Source: Sphingomicrobium aestuariivivum
GTDB taxonomy: Bacteria > Pseudomonadota > Alphaproteobacteria > Sphingomonadales > Sphingomonadaceae
Direction of reading: 5' to 3'
NCBI RefSeq assembly: GCF_024721585.1
Contig: NZ_CP102629.1
Span: forward strand, 434,001 to 498,000
Length of the DNA: 64,000 nt
The position numbers were made by a program, and so were the translations under genes. The notes below the pieces were generated by a model that searched no databases, was not told where the DNA came from, and saw only the letters and a list, made by a program, of their open reading frames with translations. Below are positions 19,893-30,051 of this stretch, one piece after another; position 1 is the first letter of the stretch, and each line of letters opens with the position of its first letter.

Positions 19893-21314
19893 GTGAGCGC
19901 AAGCGAAACTGCAAACCAGGTGGTCACCCGCTTTGCCCCCAGCCCCACGGGCTTCCTGCATATCGGGGGCGCGCGCACCGCGCTGTTCAACTATCTCTTC
20001 GCCCGCCACCACGGCGGCAAGTATCTCGTCCGCATCGAGGATACCGACAAGAAGCGCTCGACGCCCGAAGCGATCGAGGCGATCCATGACGGCCTCGACT
20101 GGCTCGGCCTGCTCGGCGACGAGGAACCCGTGTTCCAGTCGCAGCGCGCTGGCCGCCACGCCGAGGTCGCGCAGGCGCTGCTCGACAAGGGCGCGGCCTA
20201 CAAATGCTATCTCACCAGTGAAGAGCTGACCGCGCGCCGCGAAGCCGCGCAGGCTGCCAAGAAGCCCTTCCGCCTCAACAGCGAGTGGCGCGACTGCCAG
20301 CCCGGGCCGGACCAGGAAGGCCAGCCCTATGTCGTGCGCCTCAAGACGCCCAACGAGGGCGAGACGGTGATCGAGGACATGGTCCAGGGCCGCATCTCGG
20401 TGAAGAACGAGGAGATCGACGACTTCATCCTGCTGCGCTCGGACGGCACGCCGACCTACATGCTCGCGGTGGTGGTCGACGATCACGACATGGGCGTCAC
20501 GCACATCCTGCGCGGCGATGACCATTTGAACAACGCCTTCCGCCAGCTGCCGCTGATCAAGGCGATGGGCTGGCCCGAACCGAAATATGGCCACGTCCCG
20601 CTGATCCACGGCGCAGACGGCGCCAAGCTTTCGAAGCGCCACGGCGCACTCGGCGTCGATGCCTATCGCGACGACATGGGCCTGCTGCCAGAAGCCGTGT
20701 TCAACTATCTCCTCCGCCTCGGCTGGGGTCATGGCGACGAGGAAATCATCGACCGGACACGCGCCATCGAACTGTTCGATGCCGGCGGCATCGGCAAGAG
20801 CCCCTCACGCTTCGACACCAAGAAGCTCCTGAACCTCAACGGTCACTATATCCGCGAGGCCGACAATGCCCGCCTCGCCGAGCTGACCGCCGCCGAAGCC
20901 GGTGCGACGAGCGAGGAGGACAAGGCGCTCCTCACCCGCGCCATGCCCGAGCTCAAGGCGCGAGCCCGCGACCTCCATGAACTGGCCGCCGGCGCGACCT
21001 TCCTGTTCAAGTCGCGTCCCCTCGAGATGGAGGAAAAGGCCGCGGGCCTGCTCGATGCCGAAGCGCGCCAGAATCTCGCCCTTGCCCATGCAGCCTTGGC
21101 CGATCTCCCGCGTTGGGAAATGGAAGAGGTTGAAACTGCCGTTCGCGAGGTTGCGGACAAGGCGGAATTAAAGCTAGGGAAGCTCGCCCAGCCGCTGCGT
21201 GCGGCATTGACGGGCAGCAACACCTCCCCGGGCATCTTCGATGTCCTCGTCCTTCTGGGCCGCGATGAATCGCTGGCCCGCATTGCTGATCAGATGACCA
21301 ACGGAGCCGAATGA
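19893..21314 (+). CDS. gltX: Glutamate-tRNA ligase
   Basis: A 473-residue class I aminoacyl-tRNA synthetase. It starts at a GTG at 19893 with an AAAGGA site 8 nt upstream. The HIGH-type motif is in PSPTGFLHIGGARTA and the KMSKS-type motif is AKLSKRHG. It charges tRNA-Glu, and some alphaproteobacterial homologues also mischarge tRNA-Gln. The gltA start follows the stop directly, so the two are likely co-transcribed. Confidence 0.95.
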   Translation: MSASETANQVVTRFAPSPTGFLHIGGARTALFNYLFARHHGGKYLVRIEDTDKKRSTPEAIEAIHDGLDWLGLLGDEEPVFQSQRAGRHAEVAQALLDKGAAYKCYLTSEELTARREAAQAAKKPFRLNSEWRDCQPGPDQEGQPYVVRLKTPNEGETVIEDMVQGRISVKNEEIDDFILLRSDGTPTYMLAVVVDDHDMGVTHILRGDDHLNNAFRQLPLIKAMGWPEPKYGHVPLIHGADGAKLSKRHGALGVDAYRDDMGLLPEAVFNYLLRLGWGHGDEEIIDRTRAIELFDAGGIGKSPSRFDTKKLLNLNGHYIREADNARLAELTAAEAGATSEEDKALLTRAMPELKARARDLHELAAGATFLFKSRPLEMEEKAAGLLDAEARQNLALAHAALADLPRWEMEEVETAVREVADKAELKLGKLAQPLRAALTGSNTSPGIFDVLVLLGRDESLARIADQMTNGAE

Positions 21315-22601
21315 ATGAGCGACAAGACCGCCACCCTGAACGTTGACGACAGCAGCCTCGAACTGCCCGTCCTGCCCGGTTCGGTCGGCCCCGAGGTTGT
21401 CGACATCCGCAAGATGTACGGCCAGACCGGCAAGTTCACCTACGACCCCGGTTTCACCTCGACCGCCTCGTGCCAGAGCGCGATCACCTATATCGACGGT
21501 GGCGAGGGCATCCTCCTTCACCGCGGTTACCCGATCGACCAGCTCGCCGAGAAAGCGAACTTCCTCGAGGTCGCCTATCTCCTCCTCCACGGCGACCTGC
21601 CCAAGAAGGAAGAGCTGGAAGAGTTCACCAACACCATCACCTATCACACGATGGTGCACGAGCAGCTGGCGCAGTTCTTCCGCGGTTTCCGCCGCGATGC
21701 GCACCCGATGGCGGTGATGACCGGCGTCGTCGGCGCGCTGTCGGCCTTCTATCACGATTCGACCGACATCACCGATCCGCAGCAGCGCCTCATCGCCTCG
21801 CACCGTCTCATCGCCAAGATGCCGACGATCGCCGCGATGGCCTACAAATATTCGGTCGGCCAGCCCTTCGTCTATCCGCAGAACGATCTCAGCTACACCG
21901 GCAACTTCCTGCGTATGACCTTCTCGGTCCCCGCCGAGCCCTATGAGGTCAACCCGATCATCGAGCGTGCGATGGACCGGATCTTCATCCTCCACGCCGA
22001 TCACGAACAGAACGCCTCGACCTCGACCGTGCGTCTTGCCGGCTCCTCGGGCGCCAACCCCTTCGCCTGCATCGCGGCGGGCATCGCCTGCCTGTGGGGC
22101 CCCGCGCATGGCGGCGCCAACGAAGCCGCGCTCAACATGCTGCGCGAGATCGGCGACGAGAAGAACGTCAAGACCTATGTCGACCGCGCCAAGGACAAGA
22201 ACGACCCGTTCCGCCTGATGGGCTTCGGTCACCGCGTCTACAAGAATTACGATCCGCGCGCGAAGGTGATGCAGCAGACCGCCGAGGAAGTGCTCAAGGA
22301 ACTGAACATTTCCGACCCGGTCCTCGATGTCGCCCGCGAGCTCGAGCATATCGCGCTCAACGACGACTATTTCATCGAGAAGAAGCTCTACCCGAACGTC
22401 GACTTCTACTCGGGCATCATCCTCAACGCGATCGGCTTCCCGACCGAGATGTTCACCGCGCTCTTCGCGCTGGCCCGCACCACCGGCTGGGTCGCGCAGT
22501 GGAACGAGATGATCTCGGATCCCGAGCAGAAGATCGGTCGTCCGCGCCAGCTTTATGTCGGTGCGACGCAGCGCGACTACGTCCCCGTGGGCGAGCGCTA
22601 A
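21315..22601 (+). CDS. gltA: Citrate synthase (type II)
   Basis: A 428-residue protein with the N-terminal extension of large, NADH-responsive bacterial citrate synthases. Active-site residues lie in [24 protein letters not shown] and DFYSG. It condenses acetyl-CoA and oxaloacetate to start the TCA cycle. It begins at the base after the gltX stop. It converges with the sensor gene across 16 nt with no clear terminator. Confidence 0.97.
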   Translation: MSDKTATLNVDDSSLELPVLPGSVGPEVVDIRKMYGQTGKFTYDPGFTSTASCQSAITYIDGGEGILLHRGYPIDQLAEKANFLEVAYLLLHGDLPKKEELEEFTNTITYHTMVHEQLAQFFRGFRRDAHPMAVMTGVVGALSAFYHDSTDITDPQQRLIASHRLIAKMPTIAAMAYKYSVGQPFVYPQNDLSYTGNFLRMTFSVPAEPYEVNPIIERAMDRIFILHADHEQNASTSTVRLAGSSGANPFACIAAGIACLWGPAHGGANEAALNMLREIGDEKNVKTYVDRAKDKNDPFRLMGFGHRVYKNYDPRAKVMQQTAEEVLKELNISDPVLDVARELEHIALNDDYFIEKKLYPNVDFYSGIILNAIGFPTEMFTALFALARTTGWVAQWNEMISDPEQKIGRPRQLYVGATQRDYVPVGER

Positions 22602-22617
22602 GCGACAGGAAAAAGGG

Positions 22618-23910
22618 TCAGGGGCGCGGCAGCTTCAGCGTGAAGCGCGCGCCCTCGCCCAGCGCACTTTCGAGGCTCAGGTCCCCGCGCATCGATCGGG
22701 CGAGCCGACGGGAAATTGCCAGACCCAGCCCGGCATGGCCCTCGCCTGCCGGGCCTAGTCGTTCATAGGCCTCGAAAATCCGTCCCTGGTCGGCGCGCGC
22801 GATCCCCGGCCCCTGGTCGGCGATGGTCACCGACACATCGCGATTGTCTTCGTCGAACACGACCGCCACGGCACCGCCCTCGGGGCTGTGCTCGATCGCA
22901 TTGCCGATGATGTTGACGAGGATCTGGAGGACACCGCGCGGCTCTCCCGCCGCCTTCAGTGCGTCCGTCTCCTCGACCTCGATCTCGATATGCTTGTCGC
23001 GCGCCTCGGCGCTGGTCATGGAGACCGCCTCGCGCACCAGTTCGAGAAGGTCGATCTCCTCGCGCGTGTCGCCGGCGGCCTTGCCAATCGAGCGGATGAC
23101 CGAGAGCAGATGCCGCCCCGCCGTCGCGATATCGCCGGCATAATTGGCATAGTCCGAGCGCAGAGGCCCGTCGGAGCGGTCGACGATCTGGTCGGCCGCC
23201 GCGATGATCCGCGTCAGCGGGGTACGCAGCGTGTCGTCGAAATGCTCCTCGGCCGGTTTCTCGGGCGCGCCCTGTCCAAGGACGGTCATGGCAAAGCCGG
23301 TGACCTCGCCATTCTCGACCACGGGCTGGCCCGAAAAAGCGAACGCGAAATCGCGCGAGCGCACGTTGGCGCGCTGGCGCTCGAAACCCGTGCCGCGGGC
23401 GAGCGCGTCGAGGAAAGGCAGGCTCCCGTCCTTGCCCGGGATAAGCGTGACCTGGTCGGTGAGCGGCTGTGGCAGCGCATCGAGATCGACCCCGAAGCGG
23501 CGCGCGATGGCAGGTCGCAAGCTCGTCATGCGCATGCGCGTATCGACGGTGAAGTCGGGCGCATCGTCATTATCGGGTTCGGCGGTGAAGCGCGCCTCGC
23601 CGCGAGGGCGCACGCGCATGTCCTCGATCGTGATATTCGCGCCGCCCTCGCGCGGCACGACGCGCACGCGCAATTCGTAATCATGCCCCTCGTCGGCAGC
23701 GATAATGGCGCGGCGCAGTTCGCGGCCCCGCTTCACCGCTTCGCTCACCACGGCGCGGAGCTGCGGCACCGCGACCGGCTGGCCGAGCTTTGCGCCCGCT
23801 GCCGCCTGCAGGGCGTACAGCGGGGCATCGGCCGCAACGAGCCGTCCCTCGGCATCGGTCCGCCCCAGGAAGGGCAGGCTGGCCGGATCGTGGCGAATGG
23901 ATTCGCTCAT
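22618..23910 (-). CDS. Histidine-kinase-like protein lacking the usual phospho-His
   Basis: A 430-residue soluble protein. It has two PAS-like regions (about 10-100 and 115-215), a dimerisation helix (about 220-290) and a HATPase domain with N-box NIIGNAIEHS, DQGPGI and GLGLAIS. The dimerisation motif reads DTLRTPL where histidine kinases have HELRTPL, so position 226 is Asp instead of His. A His is present three residues earlier (223). No membrane segment and no receiver domain are present, and no response regulator is adjacent. It may be a pseudokinase, a phosphatase, or use another His. Confidence 0.75.
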   Translation of the reverse strand: MSESIRHDPASLPFLGRTDAEGRLVAADAPLYALQAAAGAKLGQPVAVPQLRAVVSEAVKRGRELRRAIIAADEGHDYELRVRVVPREGGANITIEDMRVRPRGEARFTAEPDNDDAPDFTVDTRMRMTSLRPAIARRFGVDLDALPQPLTDQVTLIPGKDGSLPFLDALARGTGFERQRANVRSRDFAFAFSGQPVVENGEVTGFAMTVLGQGAPEKPAEEHFDDTLRTPLTRIIAAADQIVDRSDGPLRSDYANYAGDIATAGRHLLSVIRSIGKAAGDTREEIDLLELVREAVSMTSAEARDKHIEIEVEETDALKAAGEPRGVLQILVNIIGNAIEHSPEGGAVAVVFDEDNRDVSVTIADQGPGIARADQGRIFEAYERLGPAGEGHAGLGLAISRRLARSMRGDLSLESALGEGARFTLKLPRP

Positions 23911-23945
23911 GACCCTTCCATTAGCGTAACAAAGTTAACGAGGGT

Positions 23946-25115
23946 TCAACCCTCACGCCGATGCACATAGAGGAAGCTCGCCGCCGATAGAAGCGCGAGG
24001 AGGAGCAGCGTATAGCCCGGCTGACCCGCCGCCACGCCGATCATCATCACGAGCAGCATCGGACGCCAGTGGAACAGCCACAGGCCGGTGCGTTCGCCAA
24101 CCGGGCGTCGGCGGCGTTCGAGATCGCCCGACATGGCGAAGATCATGGTGACGGCGGCAAGCCCGGCTGCGCTCCAGCCCCATTCGGGGAACACGCGGAA
24201 GGCGAGCGCGCCGAGCAGCGCCGCGCCGGCCCAGCGGCGATAGAGGCGCCAGTGCACCGGTTCGGCCTGCAGGCGGCGGCGCGCGACCTGCCGCGCGACG
24301 AGGTCGGGAAAGAGGGCGAACAGGCCCGCCAGCATCACCGTCCACCACGGCCCCGTCGCGAGCGCGAGCATGACGAGGAACAGCGCGGCCAGCCCCATGA
24401 CCTGCCAAAGCGCGGGCCGGATGCTCCATCCGGCGGCGCGGTCGCTGAGCCATTGCTCGGCGGGAAAGAGGACGTAGCGCGACAACCAGTCGCGGCGGTC
24501 ACCGCGCGCGGCCTGCCGCAATCGTTCCTCATAGGGTCGCGCATCGGCGGCGGTCGCGACCCGCAGTGGCGGCTCGGCACCCAGTTCGCTCACGGGCAAC
24601 AGCGCGACACGTGCCTGCACCATGCGCCGGAGGAGTGTCGAGACGAGGTCCCAGTCGCCGACCATCTTGGCGGTCGAACGAAGCCCCTCCCCGCTGGTCA
24701 GCGCGAGCCCCGCCCAGCGCCATTCGAGGTCGATCCGCTCGAAGGCCTCGCTCTCCTTGGCATCGGCCAGCGCCACGACCGCGGCGCGGTCGAGGCCGGC
24801 GACACCGGCAAGATGTTCGGGGCTCGGCACGATACCGTCTCCGAGCACGATGACGCGGTCATCGGGCGAGAAGCGCGCGGCCGCCTCCAGCGCATCGCCG
24901 ACCAGCACCACGGGGAGCCCTTCGCCCTTGAGGCGCAGGACGGCCGCCTCGAGGTCGGCTTCCACGGCTTCGGGATAGATGACGATCGGGGCGACGCCCT
25001 GCGCGGCGAGCGCGCGCGCCTGCAGGTCGATGAGCGGCCGACCGCCCAGCGCGACCAGCGCGTGCCGTCCTTCCTCGCTCTCGCCATTGGCACCGATCAG
25101 CGCACCGAGCGCCAT
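23946..25115 (-). CDS. Nucleotidyltransferase-like domain fused to a membrane domain
   Basis: A 389-residue protein starting MALGALIGAN at 25115 behind a strong GGGAGGGAAAGG site; the longer frame to 25421 is not supported. The first 190 residues look like a degenerate nucleotide-sugar transferase fold (LVALGGRPLIDLQARAL, VIVLGDGIVPS). The rest holds about six hydrophobic segments (235-253, 257-273, 298-310, 313-330, 352-365, 367-384). The arrangement recalls fused inositol-phosphate cytidylyltransferase/CDP-alcohol transferases, but the DGxxAR motif of those enzymes is not seen. It lies 35 nt upstream of the kinase-like gene, likely one operon. Function not assigned. Confidence 0.55.
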   Translation of the reverse strand: MALGALIGANGESEEGRHALVALGGRPLIDLQARALAAQGVAPIVIYPEAVEADLEAAVLRLKGEGLPVVLVGDALEAAARFSPDDRVIVLGDGIVPSPEHLAGVAGLDRAAVVALADAKESEAFERIDLEWRWAGLALTSGEGLRSTAKMVGDWDLVSTLLRRMVQARVALLPVSELGAEPPLRVATAADARPYEERLRQAARGDRRDWLSRYVLFPAEQWLSDRAAGWSIRPALWQVMGLAALFLVMLALATGPWWTVMLAGLFALFPDLVARQVARRRLQAEPVHWRLYRRWAGAALLGALAFRVFPEWGWSAAGLAAVTMIFAMSGDLERRRRPVGERTGLWLFHWRPMLLVMMIGVAAGQPGYTLLLLALLSAASFLYVHRREG

Positions 25116-25249
25116 GCCTTTCCCTCCCCGAATCCGGATGTTGCGCGTCTCTGCCCCGCTGCCCCTGCGATGCCATCGGGCGCGGCCCGATGCAACGAAG
25201 GCGTGCAACGAAGGCTTTCCAGCGCGCCGATCCATGGTAAACAGCCCGG

Positions 25250-28129
25250 ATGAGTGGACATCCCCTGCGTGGCAAGCTTGGTGGCGGGCAGCCGCCCCAA
25301 CCCCCTGAAGATGGCGAAGAAGAGCGCCAGGTCGAACAGCAGCCGGTCGAGGCGCCGGAGGAGACCCTTGCGCCGCCGATCGAGCCTGGAGAAGCGGCCG
25401 CGACCACCATCGACGTGCCACCGGCCGATGCCGACGGCGACGGGGTGCCCGACCCCTTGGGGCCCAGTTTCCGCGTCTTCAAGAAACCCACCGTCACCCT
25501 ACCCCCCGATCCCGATCCGCCGCTCGACCTTACCGAGGATGCCGAAGTCGAGCATGGCGCCGATCCGGTGAACCTCATCGAGGACGAATGGCAAAGCGAG
25601 GAGGCGCCGACCTATCCCGCGCAGCAGGCGGGCGAGGCGCTCGAAGCCCATCCCGAACCGCTCGCAGGGGAGCCGCATTACGAGGACAATGCCTTCGCCG
25701 AACCCGAAGTCGAGGCGCATGAGGCCTCCCACTGGGACCAGCCTGCGCCGCTCGAGAGTGTGGACGACGAGGATATGGTCGACGACCATCTCCTGCCCGA
25801 CTTCAACGAGGAAGAGGACATCGGCTCGCCCGAACCGGTCGAGGTTCATGACGAGCCCGTGCCCGCCTACGAGGCCCCCGAACCCCTCGCCGAAGCGGCG
25901 CCGGTCGAATGGGCGGTCGATCCCGCCCATTACGAGGAAACCGTCGAGGACGTCCCCGCCACCCCCGCGGGGCGCAAGCTGCTTGCCTCCATCCTGATCG
26001 TCGCGGGGCTCGGCTGGCTCGGCTTCATCTTCTGGTCGGCGGGCCGTGCGCTCGCCGCCGACGGGCTCGCCGCGCCCGAGGTCGCGCTGTGGATCTCGGC
26101 GGCCACCGTGCCGCTCATCCTCCTCGCGCTCGTCTGGATGATGTTCGGTCGCACCCGCCGCCGCGAGGCCGAGGCCTTCACCCACCAGGTCGCGCTGATG
26201 CGCGCCGAGGCCGACGCGCTCGACCGCCGCCTCACCTCGATGAGCGCCAATCTCGGTGCCAACCGCCATCGCCTCGGCGAACTGGCGGGCGAGGTGGAGA
26301 ACCGCGCCGACCAGGCCGCCGTCCGCCTCACCGCCATCGGTGCCGATCTCGAACGCGAAGTCGGCCGTCTCGCCCAGCATGGCAGCTCGATCGACCGCTC
26401 GGCGAGCGCCGCGCGCGCCGACATGAGCGCGCTCATCAACGCCCTGCCAGAGGCCGAGGAAAAGGTCGGGCGGATGACCGAGAAGCTGCAGGGCGCCACG
26501 CGCTCGGCCGTCGAGGATTCGGAGCGGCTCGAAGCCGCCATCGCCCGCCTGTCCGAAGGCGCCGGCGAAGCCGAAAGCCGCCTGCGCGACGCGGGCAGCG
26601 GGCTTGCCGAACAATTCTCGGCAATTCAGCAGTTCGGCGGCGACAGCTTCAACCAGGTCGAGGCCGCGCGCCGCGAGACGGCCATGATGGTCGACGAGCT
26701 CCTGTCGCGCTCGAAGGCCACGATCGAGGAAATCCGCGACGGCCTCGAAGCGCAGGGCCAGGCCGTCGATGTGCTCGTCAATCGCGCGCAGGGCGGGATG
26801 GAAGACCTCGGCACCGGCGCGGTCGGGGCGCTCTACGACCAGATCGAGAAGACCGAGGGTGCATTGTCGCGCATCGGCGAGCAGGTCCGCGAACGTGACG
26901 AGCAGGCCCGGGCCATGATCGCCGGCCTCGACCAGGGGCTCGGTTCGCTCGGCCAGCGCTTCGAGGCGCTTGGCGCCGATGGCGATGCCCGCGCCGAGCG
27001 CATCGCCGCCACCTTGTCGACCGTGCGCGAACAGCTCGCCGCGACCTCCGAGGAAGCGCGCGAGCAGGACGGCATGCTCGACACGCTCGCGACCCGTTCG
27101 GAAGGCATCCGCGACACGCTCACCCAGCTCAGCAACTATCTCAACCAGCAGCTCGCCGGCGATATCGGCGGGGCGCAGGACGCGATGGACCGGCTCGCCG
27201 GTGCGGGCGACGGGCTCGCGCCCCAGCTCGCCGAGATCCGCACGCAGGCGAGCGAGAGCAGCGAGGCGATCGAACGCGCCGGGGCGCGCATCGCCGACAA
27301 TCGCGAAGCCCTCGCCGCGTTGGTGGAAGGGCTCGATGCCGGCACCAGCGAGGCACAGGCGAAACTCGCCGAGTTGCAGCAGTCGATCACCATCCTCCAG
27401 GACGATGCCAAGTCGATGACCGCCGAGACCGGCCCCGCGCTGGTCGATGCGCTGGTCAAGGTGCAGGAAGCCAGCGCGCGCGCCCGTGACGCCGCGCGCG
27501 AGGCGATCGCCAAGGCGATCCCCGAGGCTGCCGGCAACCTGTCGGAGGAAGCGCGGAAGGCGCTCGAAAATGCGGTCGAGGACGTCGTCCTGTCGCAGAT
27601 GAAGGAGCTCGATTCGCTGTCGGCCCGCGCGGTTGATGCCGCCAAGGGCGCGAGCGACCGCCTGTCGGCGCAGATGCTGTCGATCGGCCAGACTGCCGCC
27701 GCGCTCGAGGAGCATCTCGCCCATGTCGAGGAGGAAGGCCGCGAGGCACAGTCCGAGCGCTTCACCCACCAGGTCTCGCTGCTCATGGAAAGCCTCAACT
27801 CGGCCGCGATCGACGTCGAGAAGATCCTGTCCGACGACGTCGACGACAAGAGCTGGGCCGCCTATCTCAAGGGCGAACGCGGGGTCTTCACCCGCAAGGC
27901 CGTGCGGCTCCTGTCACAGGGCGAAGCGCGCGAGATCGGCGACATCTACGATAGCGACCCCGAGTTCCGAGGTGCGGTCAACCGCTTCATTCACGACTTC
28001 GAGGCCATGCTCCGCCGCGTGCTCGCCGAACGCGATGGCGGCATGATCGGGGTCACGCTGATGTCGAGCGACATGGGCAAACTCTATGCCGCGCTCGGGC
28101 AGGCGATCGAACGCAAGGTCGGTCGCTAG
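25250..28129 (+). CDS. Large membrane-anchored coiled-coil protein, TipN-like layout
   Basis: A 959-residue protein in three parts. Residues 1-240 are Pro/Glu/Asp-rich and predicted disordered. Residues 243-263 and 278-300 form a transmembrane hairpin followed by RTRRRE. Residues 305-860 are almost continuous Ala/Glu/Arg-rich coiled coil. The last 100 residues (DDKSWAAYLKGERGVFTRKAV onward) form a small conserved-looking globular end. This order resembles the Caulobacter pole marker TipN (two membrane helices, then long coiled coil), but homology is not shown. Role in polarity or division is an inference. It is transcribed divergently from the transferase-like gene. Confidence 0.65.
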   Translation: MSGHPLRGKLGGGQPPQPPEDGEEERQVEQQPVEAPEETLAPPIEPGEAAATTIDVPPADADGDGVPDPLGPSFRVFKKPTVTLPPDPDPPLDLTEDAEVEHGADPVNLIEDEWQSEEAPTYPAQQAGEALEAHPEPLAGEPHYEDNAFAEPEVEAHEASHWDQPAPLESVDDEDMVDDHLLPDFNEEEDIGSPEPVEVHDEPVPAYEAPEPLAEAAPVEWAVDPAHYEETVEDVPATPAGRKLLASILIVAGLGWLGFIFWSAGRALAADGLAAPEVALWISAATVPLILLALVWMMFGRTRRREAEAFTHQVALMRAEADALDRRLTSMSANLGANRHRLGELAGEVENRADQAAVRLTAIGADLEREVGRLAQHGSSIDRSASAARADMSALINALPEAEEKVGRMTEKLQGATRSAVEDSERLEAAIARLSEGAGEAESRLRDAGSGLAEQFSAIQQFGGDSFNQVEAARRETAMMVDELLSRSKATIEEIRDGLEAQGQAVDVLVNRAQGGMEDLGTGAVGALYDQIEKTEGALSRIGEQVRERDEQARAMIAGLDQGLGSLGQRFEALGADGDARAERIAATLSTVREQLAATSEEAREQDGMLDTLATRSEGIRDTLTQLSNYLNQQLAGDIGGAQDAMDRLAGAGDGLAPQLAEIRTQASESSEAIERAGARIADNREALAALVEGLDAGTSEAQAKLAELQQSITILQDDAKSMTAETGPALVDALVKVQEASARARDAAREAIAKAIPEAAGNLSEEARKALENAVEDVVLSQMKELDSLSARAVDAAKGASDRLSAQMLSIGQTAAALEEHLAHVEEEGREAQSERFTHQVSLLMESLNSAAIDVEKILSDDVDDKSWAAYLKGERGVFTRKAVRLLSQGEAREIGDIYDSDPEFRGAVNRFIHDFEAMLRRVLAERDGGMIGVTLMSSDMGKLYAALGQAIERKVGR

Positions 28130-28151
28130 CCCCGGCTAGCGGCCACCGCTC

Positions 28152-28412
28152 CTAATTGTAGAAGTCGAGCCACTCGATGCCGACCCATCCGTAGATGTAG
28201 TTGGCAACATAGAGCGCGGTGACCGGCACCGCGATCAGCGCGGCGCGGCCGAGGTGGCGCCAGAGCGCGAACTTGTGCGGTGCGCTCTCGGCCTGTCCAG
28301 GTACCATCTCCGCCCCCATCTCCTCGTCGGTGCGCACGCCGAAGGGCAGCGAGATAAAGGCCACGCCGACGAAAAAGAGGAAGTAGATCGCGAGGACCGA
28401 GCCGATTTCCAT
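28152..28412 (-). CDS. DUF1467 family small membrane protein
   Basis: An 86-residue protein with two transmembrane helices (about 4-24 and 55-74) and the LPFGVRTDEE segment between them, typical of the DUF1467 family of alphaproteobacteria. It lies 4 nt after rnj at the end of the nuo-birA-coaX-rnj unit. Function unknown. It converges with the coiled-coil gene across 22 nt. Confidence 0.85.
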   Translation of the reverse strand: MEIGSVLAIYFLFFVGVAFISLPFGVRTDEEMGAEMVPGQAESAPHKFALWRHLGRAALIAVPVTALYVANYIYGWVGIEWLDFYN

Positions 28413-28416
28413 CGCC

Positions 28417-30051
28417 TCAGTCCCCGACCGCCATCACTTCGACGATCGGTTTCTTGCCGGTCCAGGCAAAGGTGCAGCGACGCACCGCGATGCGCACCTT
28501 CTCGAGCGCCCTGTCGAGATCGCGGCCAGGCTCATAGGCCTTGGCCGCGCTATCGGCGAGATCGGCGAGGAAATCCTCCGCATCGGCCTCGACCGGCACG
28601 CCGAGGGCGCGCACTTCGGGCTCGCCCTTGAGGTTGCCCTTGGCATCGAGCCCAAGCGCCACCGCGATGACGCCATTGTAACCGATCTTGCGGCGCTTGC
28701 TCATCGTCTCGCCGTCGGCGGGCAGGATGACATCCCCGTCAAGGACGAGGCGCCCCGTGCGGACGTGATCGACCTTTTCGGGCTTGCCGGGCGCCAGCTT
28801 GATGACCTCGCCATTCACCTGGAAGACGGCATGCGGGATCCCGCTCTCGCGCCCCAGCTTGGCCTGCTCGCGCATATGGCGGTTCTCGCCGTGCACGGGC
28901 ACCAGCACGTGCGGCCGGATCCACTCGTACATCTGACGGAGTTCGGGGCGGCCCGGGTGACCCGACACATGGACGTGCGCCTGCTTCTCGGTGACGATGT
29001 TGATGTCGAGGTCGGACAAGGCGTTCATCACCCGCCCGATCGAGATTTCGTTGCCCGGGATCTGCTTGGACGAGAAGACGACCGTGTCGCCCTTGGCGAG
29101 CTTCAGTTCATGGTTGCCCGTGGCAATGCGCGCCAGTGCCGCCCGCGGTTCGCCCTGCCCGCCGGTGGCGATGATCAGCAGCTTCTCCTTGGGCAGCCGC
29201 ATGGCCTCGTCGAAGCGCACCGGTGTCGGGAAGTCCTGCAGATAGCCGGTCGCCTGCGCAACGCGGATGATGCGGTCGAGGCTGCGCCCCGCAACACAGA
29301 TCTCGCGGCCGGTTTCCTTCGCGATCCGCCCAAGCGTCTCGAGCCGCGCGGCGTTGGAGGCAAAGGTGGTGACGAGCACGCGCCCCTTGGCGGCCTTGAC
29401 CGCTTCGAGGAGGCCATCGTGCACCCCTTGCTCCGAGCCCGAGGAGTTTTCATCGAAGACGTTGGTGCTGTCGCACACGAGCGCGAGCACGCCCTCGTCG
29501 CCGATAGCATGCATGGCTTCATCGCCCGTCGGCGTGCCGAGCACGGGAGTCTCGTCGATCTTCCAGTCGCCGGTGTGGAACACCTTGCCATAGGGGCTGT
29601 CGATGAGGACGCCATTGCCCTCGGGAATGGAGTGCGACAGCGCGACGAAGCGCACGTTGAAAGGATCGAGGTCGACCGAACCGTCGCGGTCGATGATGCG
29701 CAGGTCGAGCTGGCCCGTCAGCCCCTCGGCCTCGAGCTTCTCGGCGATGAGGCCGGCAGTGAAGGGCGTCGCATAGAGCGGCACCTTCAGCTCGTCGGCA
29801 AGATAGGGAATGGCGCCGATATGGTCCTCATGGCCATGCGTCAGCACGATGCCGACCAGCTCCTCCTGCCGCTCCTCGATGAACTCGAGGTCGGGCAGGA
29901 TGAGGTCGACGCCCGGATAATAGGGATCGGCGAAGGTCAGTCCGAGGTCGACCATCAGCCATTTGCCGCGGCAGCCGTAGAGATTGACGTTCATGCCGAT
30001 CTCGCCCGACCCGCCGAGCGCGAGGAACAGCAGTTCGTCCTGCGGGCTCAT
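28417..30051 (-). CDS. rnj: Ribonuclease J
   Basis: A 544-residue metallo-beta-lactamase/beta-CASP RNase. The zinc site motif is HGHEDHIGA near residue 75, with a further ligand in SHSIPEG. The beta-CASP region has [10 protein letters not shown] and [10 protein letters not shown]. RNase J combines 5'-3' exonuclease and endonuclease activity and matures rRNA and mRNA ends in alphaproteobacteria. The start overlaps the coaX stop by 4 nt, so its supply may be tied to complex I transcription. Confidence 0.95.
   Translation of the reverse strand: MSPQDELLFLALGGSGEIGMNVNLYGCRGKWLMVDLGLTFADPYYPGVDLILPDLEFIEERQEELVGIVLTHGHEDHIGAIPYLADELKVPLYATPFTAGLIAEKLEAEGLTGQLDLRIIDRDGSVDLDPFNVRFVALSHSIPEGNGVLIDSPYGKVFHTGDWKIDETPVLGTPTGDEAMHAIGDEGVLALVCDSTNVFDENSSGSEQGVHDGLLEAVKAAKGRVLVTTFASNAARLETLGRIAKETGREICVAGRSLDRIIRVAQATGYLQDFPTPVRFDEAMRLPKEKLLIIATGGQGEPRAALARIATGNHELKLAKGDTVVFSSKQIPGNEISIGRVMNALSDLDINIVTEKQAHVHVSGHPGRPELRQMYEWIRPHVLVPVHGENRHMREQAKLGRESGIPHAVFQVNGEVIKLAPGKPEKVDHVRTGRLVLDGDVILPADGETMSKRRKIGYNGVIAVALGLDAKGNLKGEPEVRALGVPVEADAEDFLADLADSAAKAYEPGRDLDRALEKVRIAVRRCTFAWTGKKPIVEVMAVGD

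Noticed and set aside
25499-27769. A 756-codon minus-strand frame opposite the coiled-coil gene
   Set aside because: Mirror of the Ala/Glu/Arg-rich coding frame; no start signal or recognisable domain.
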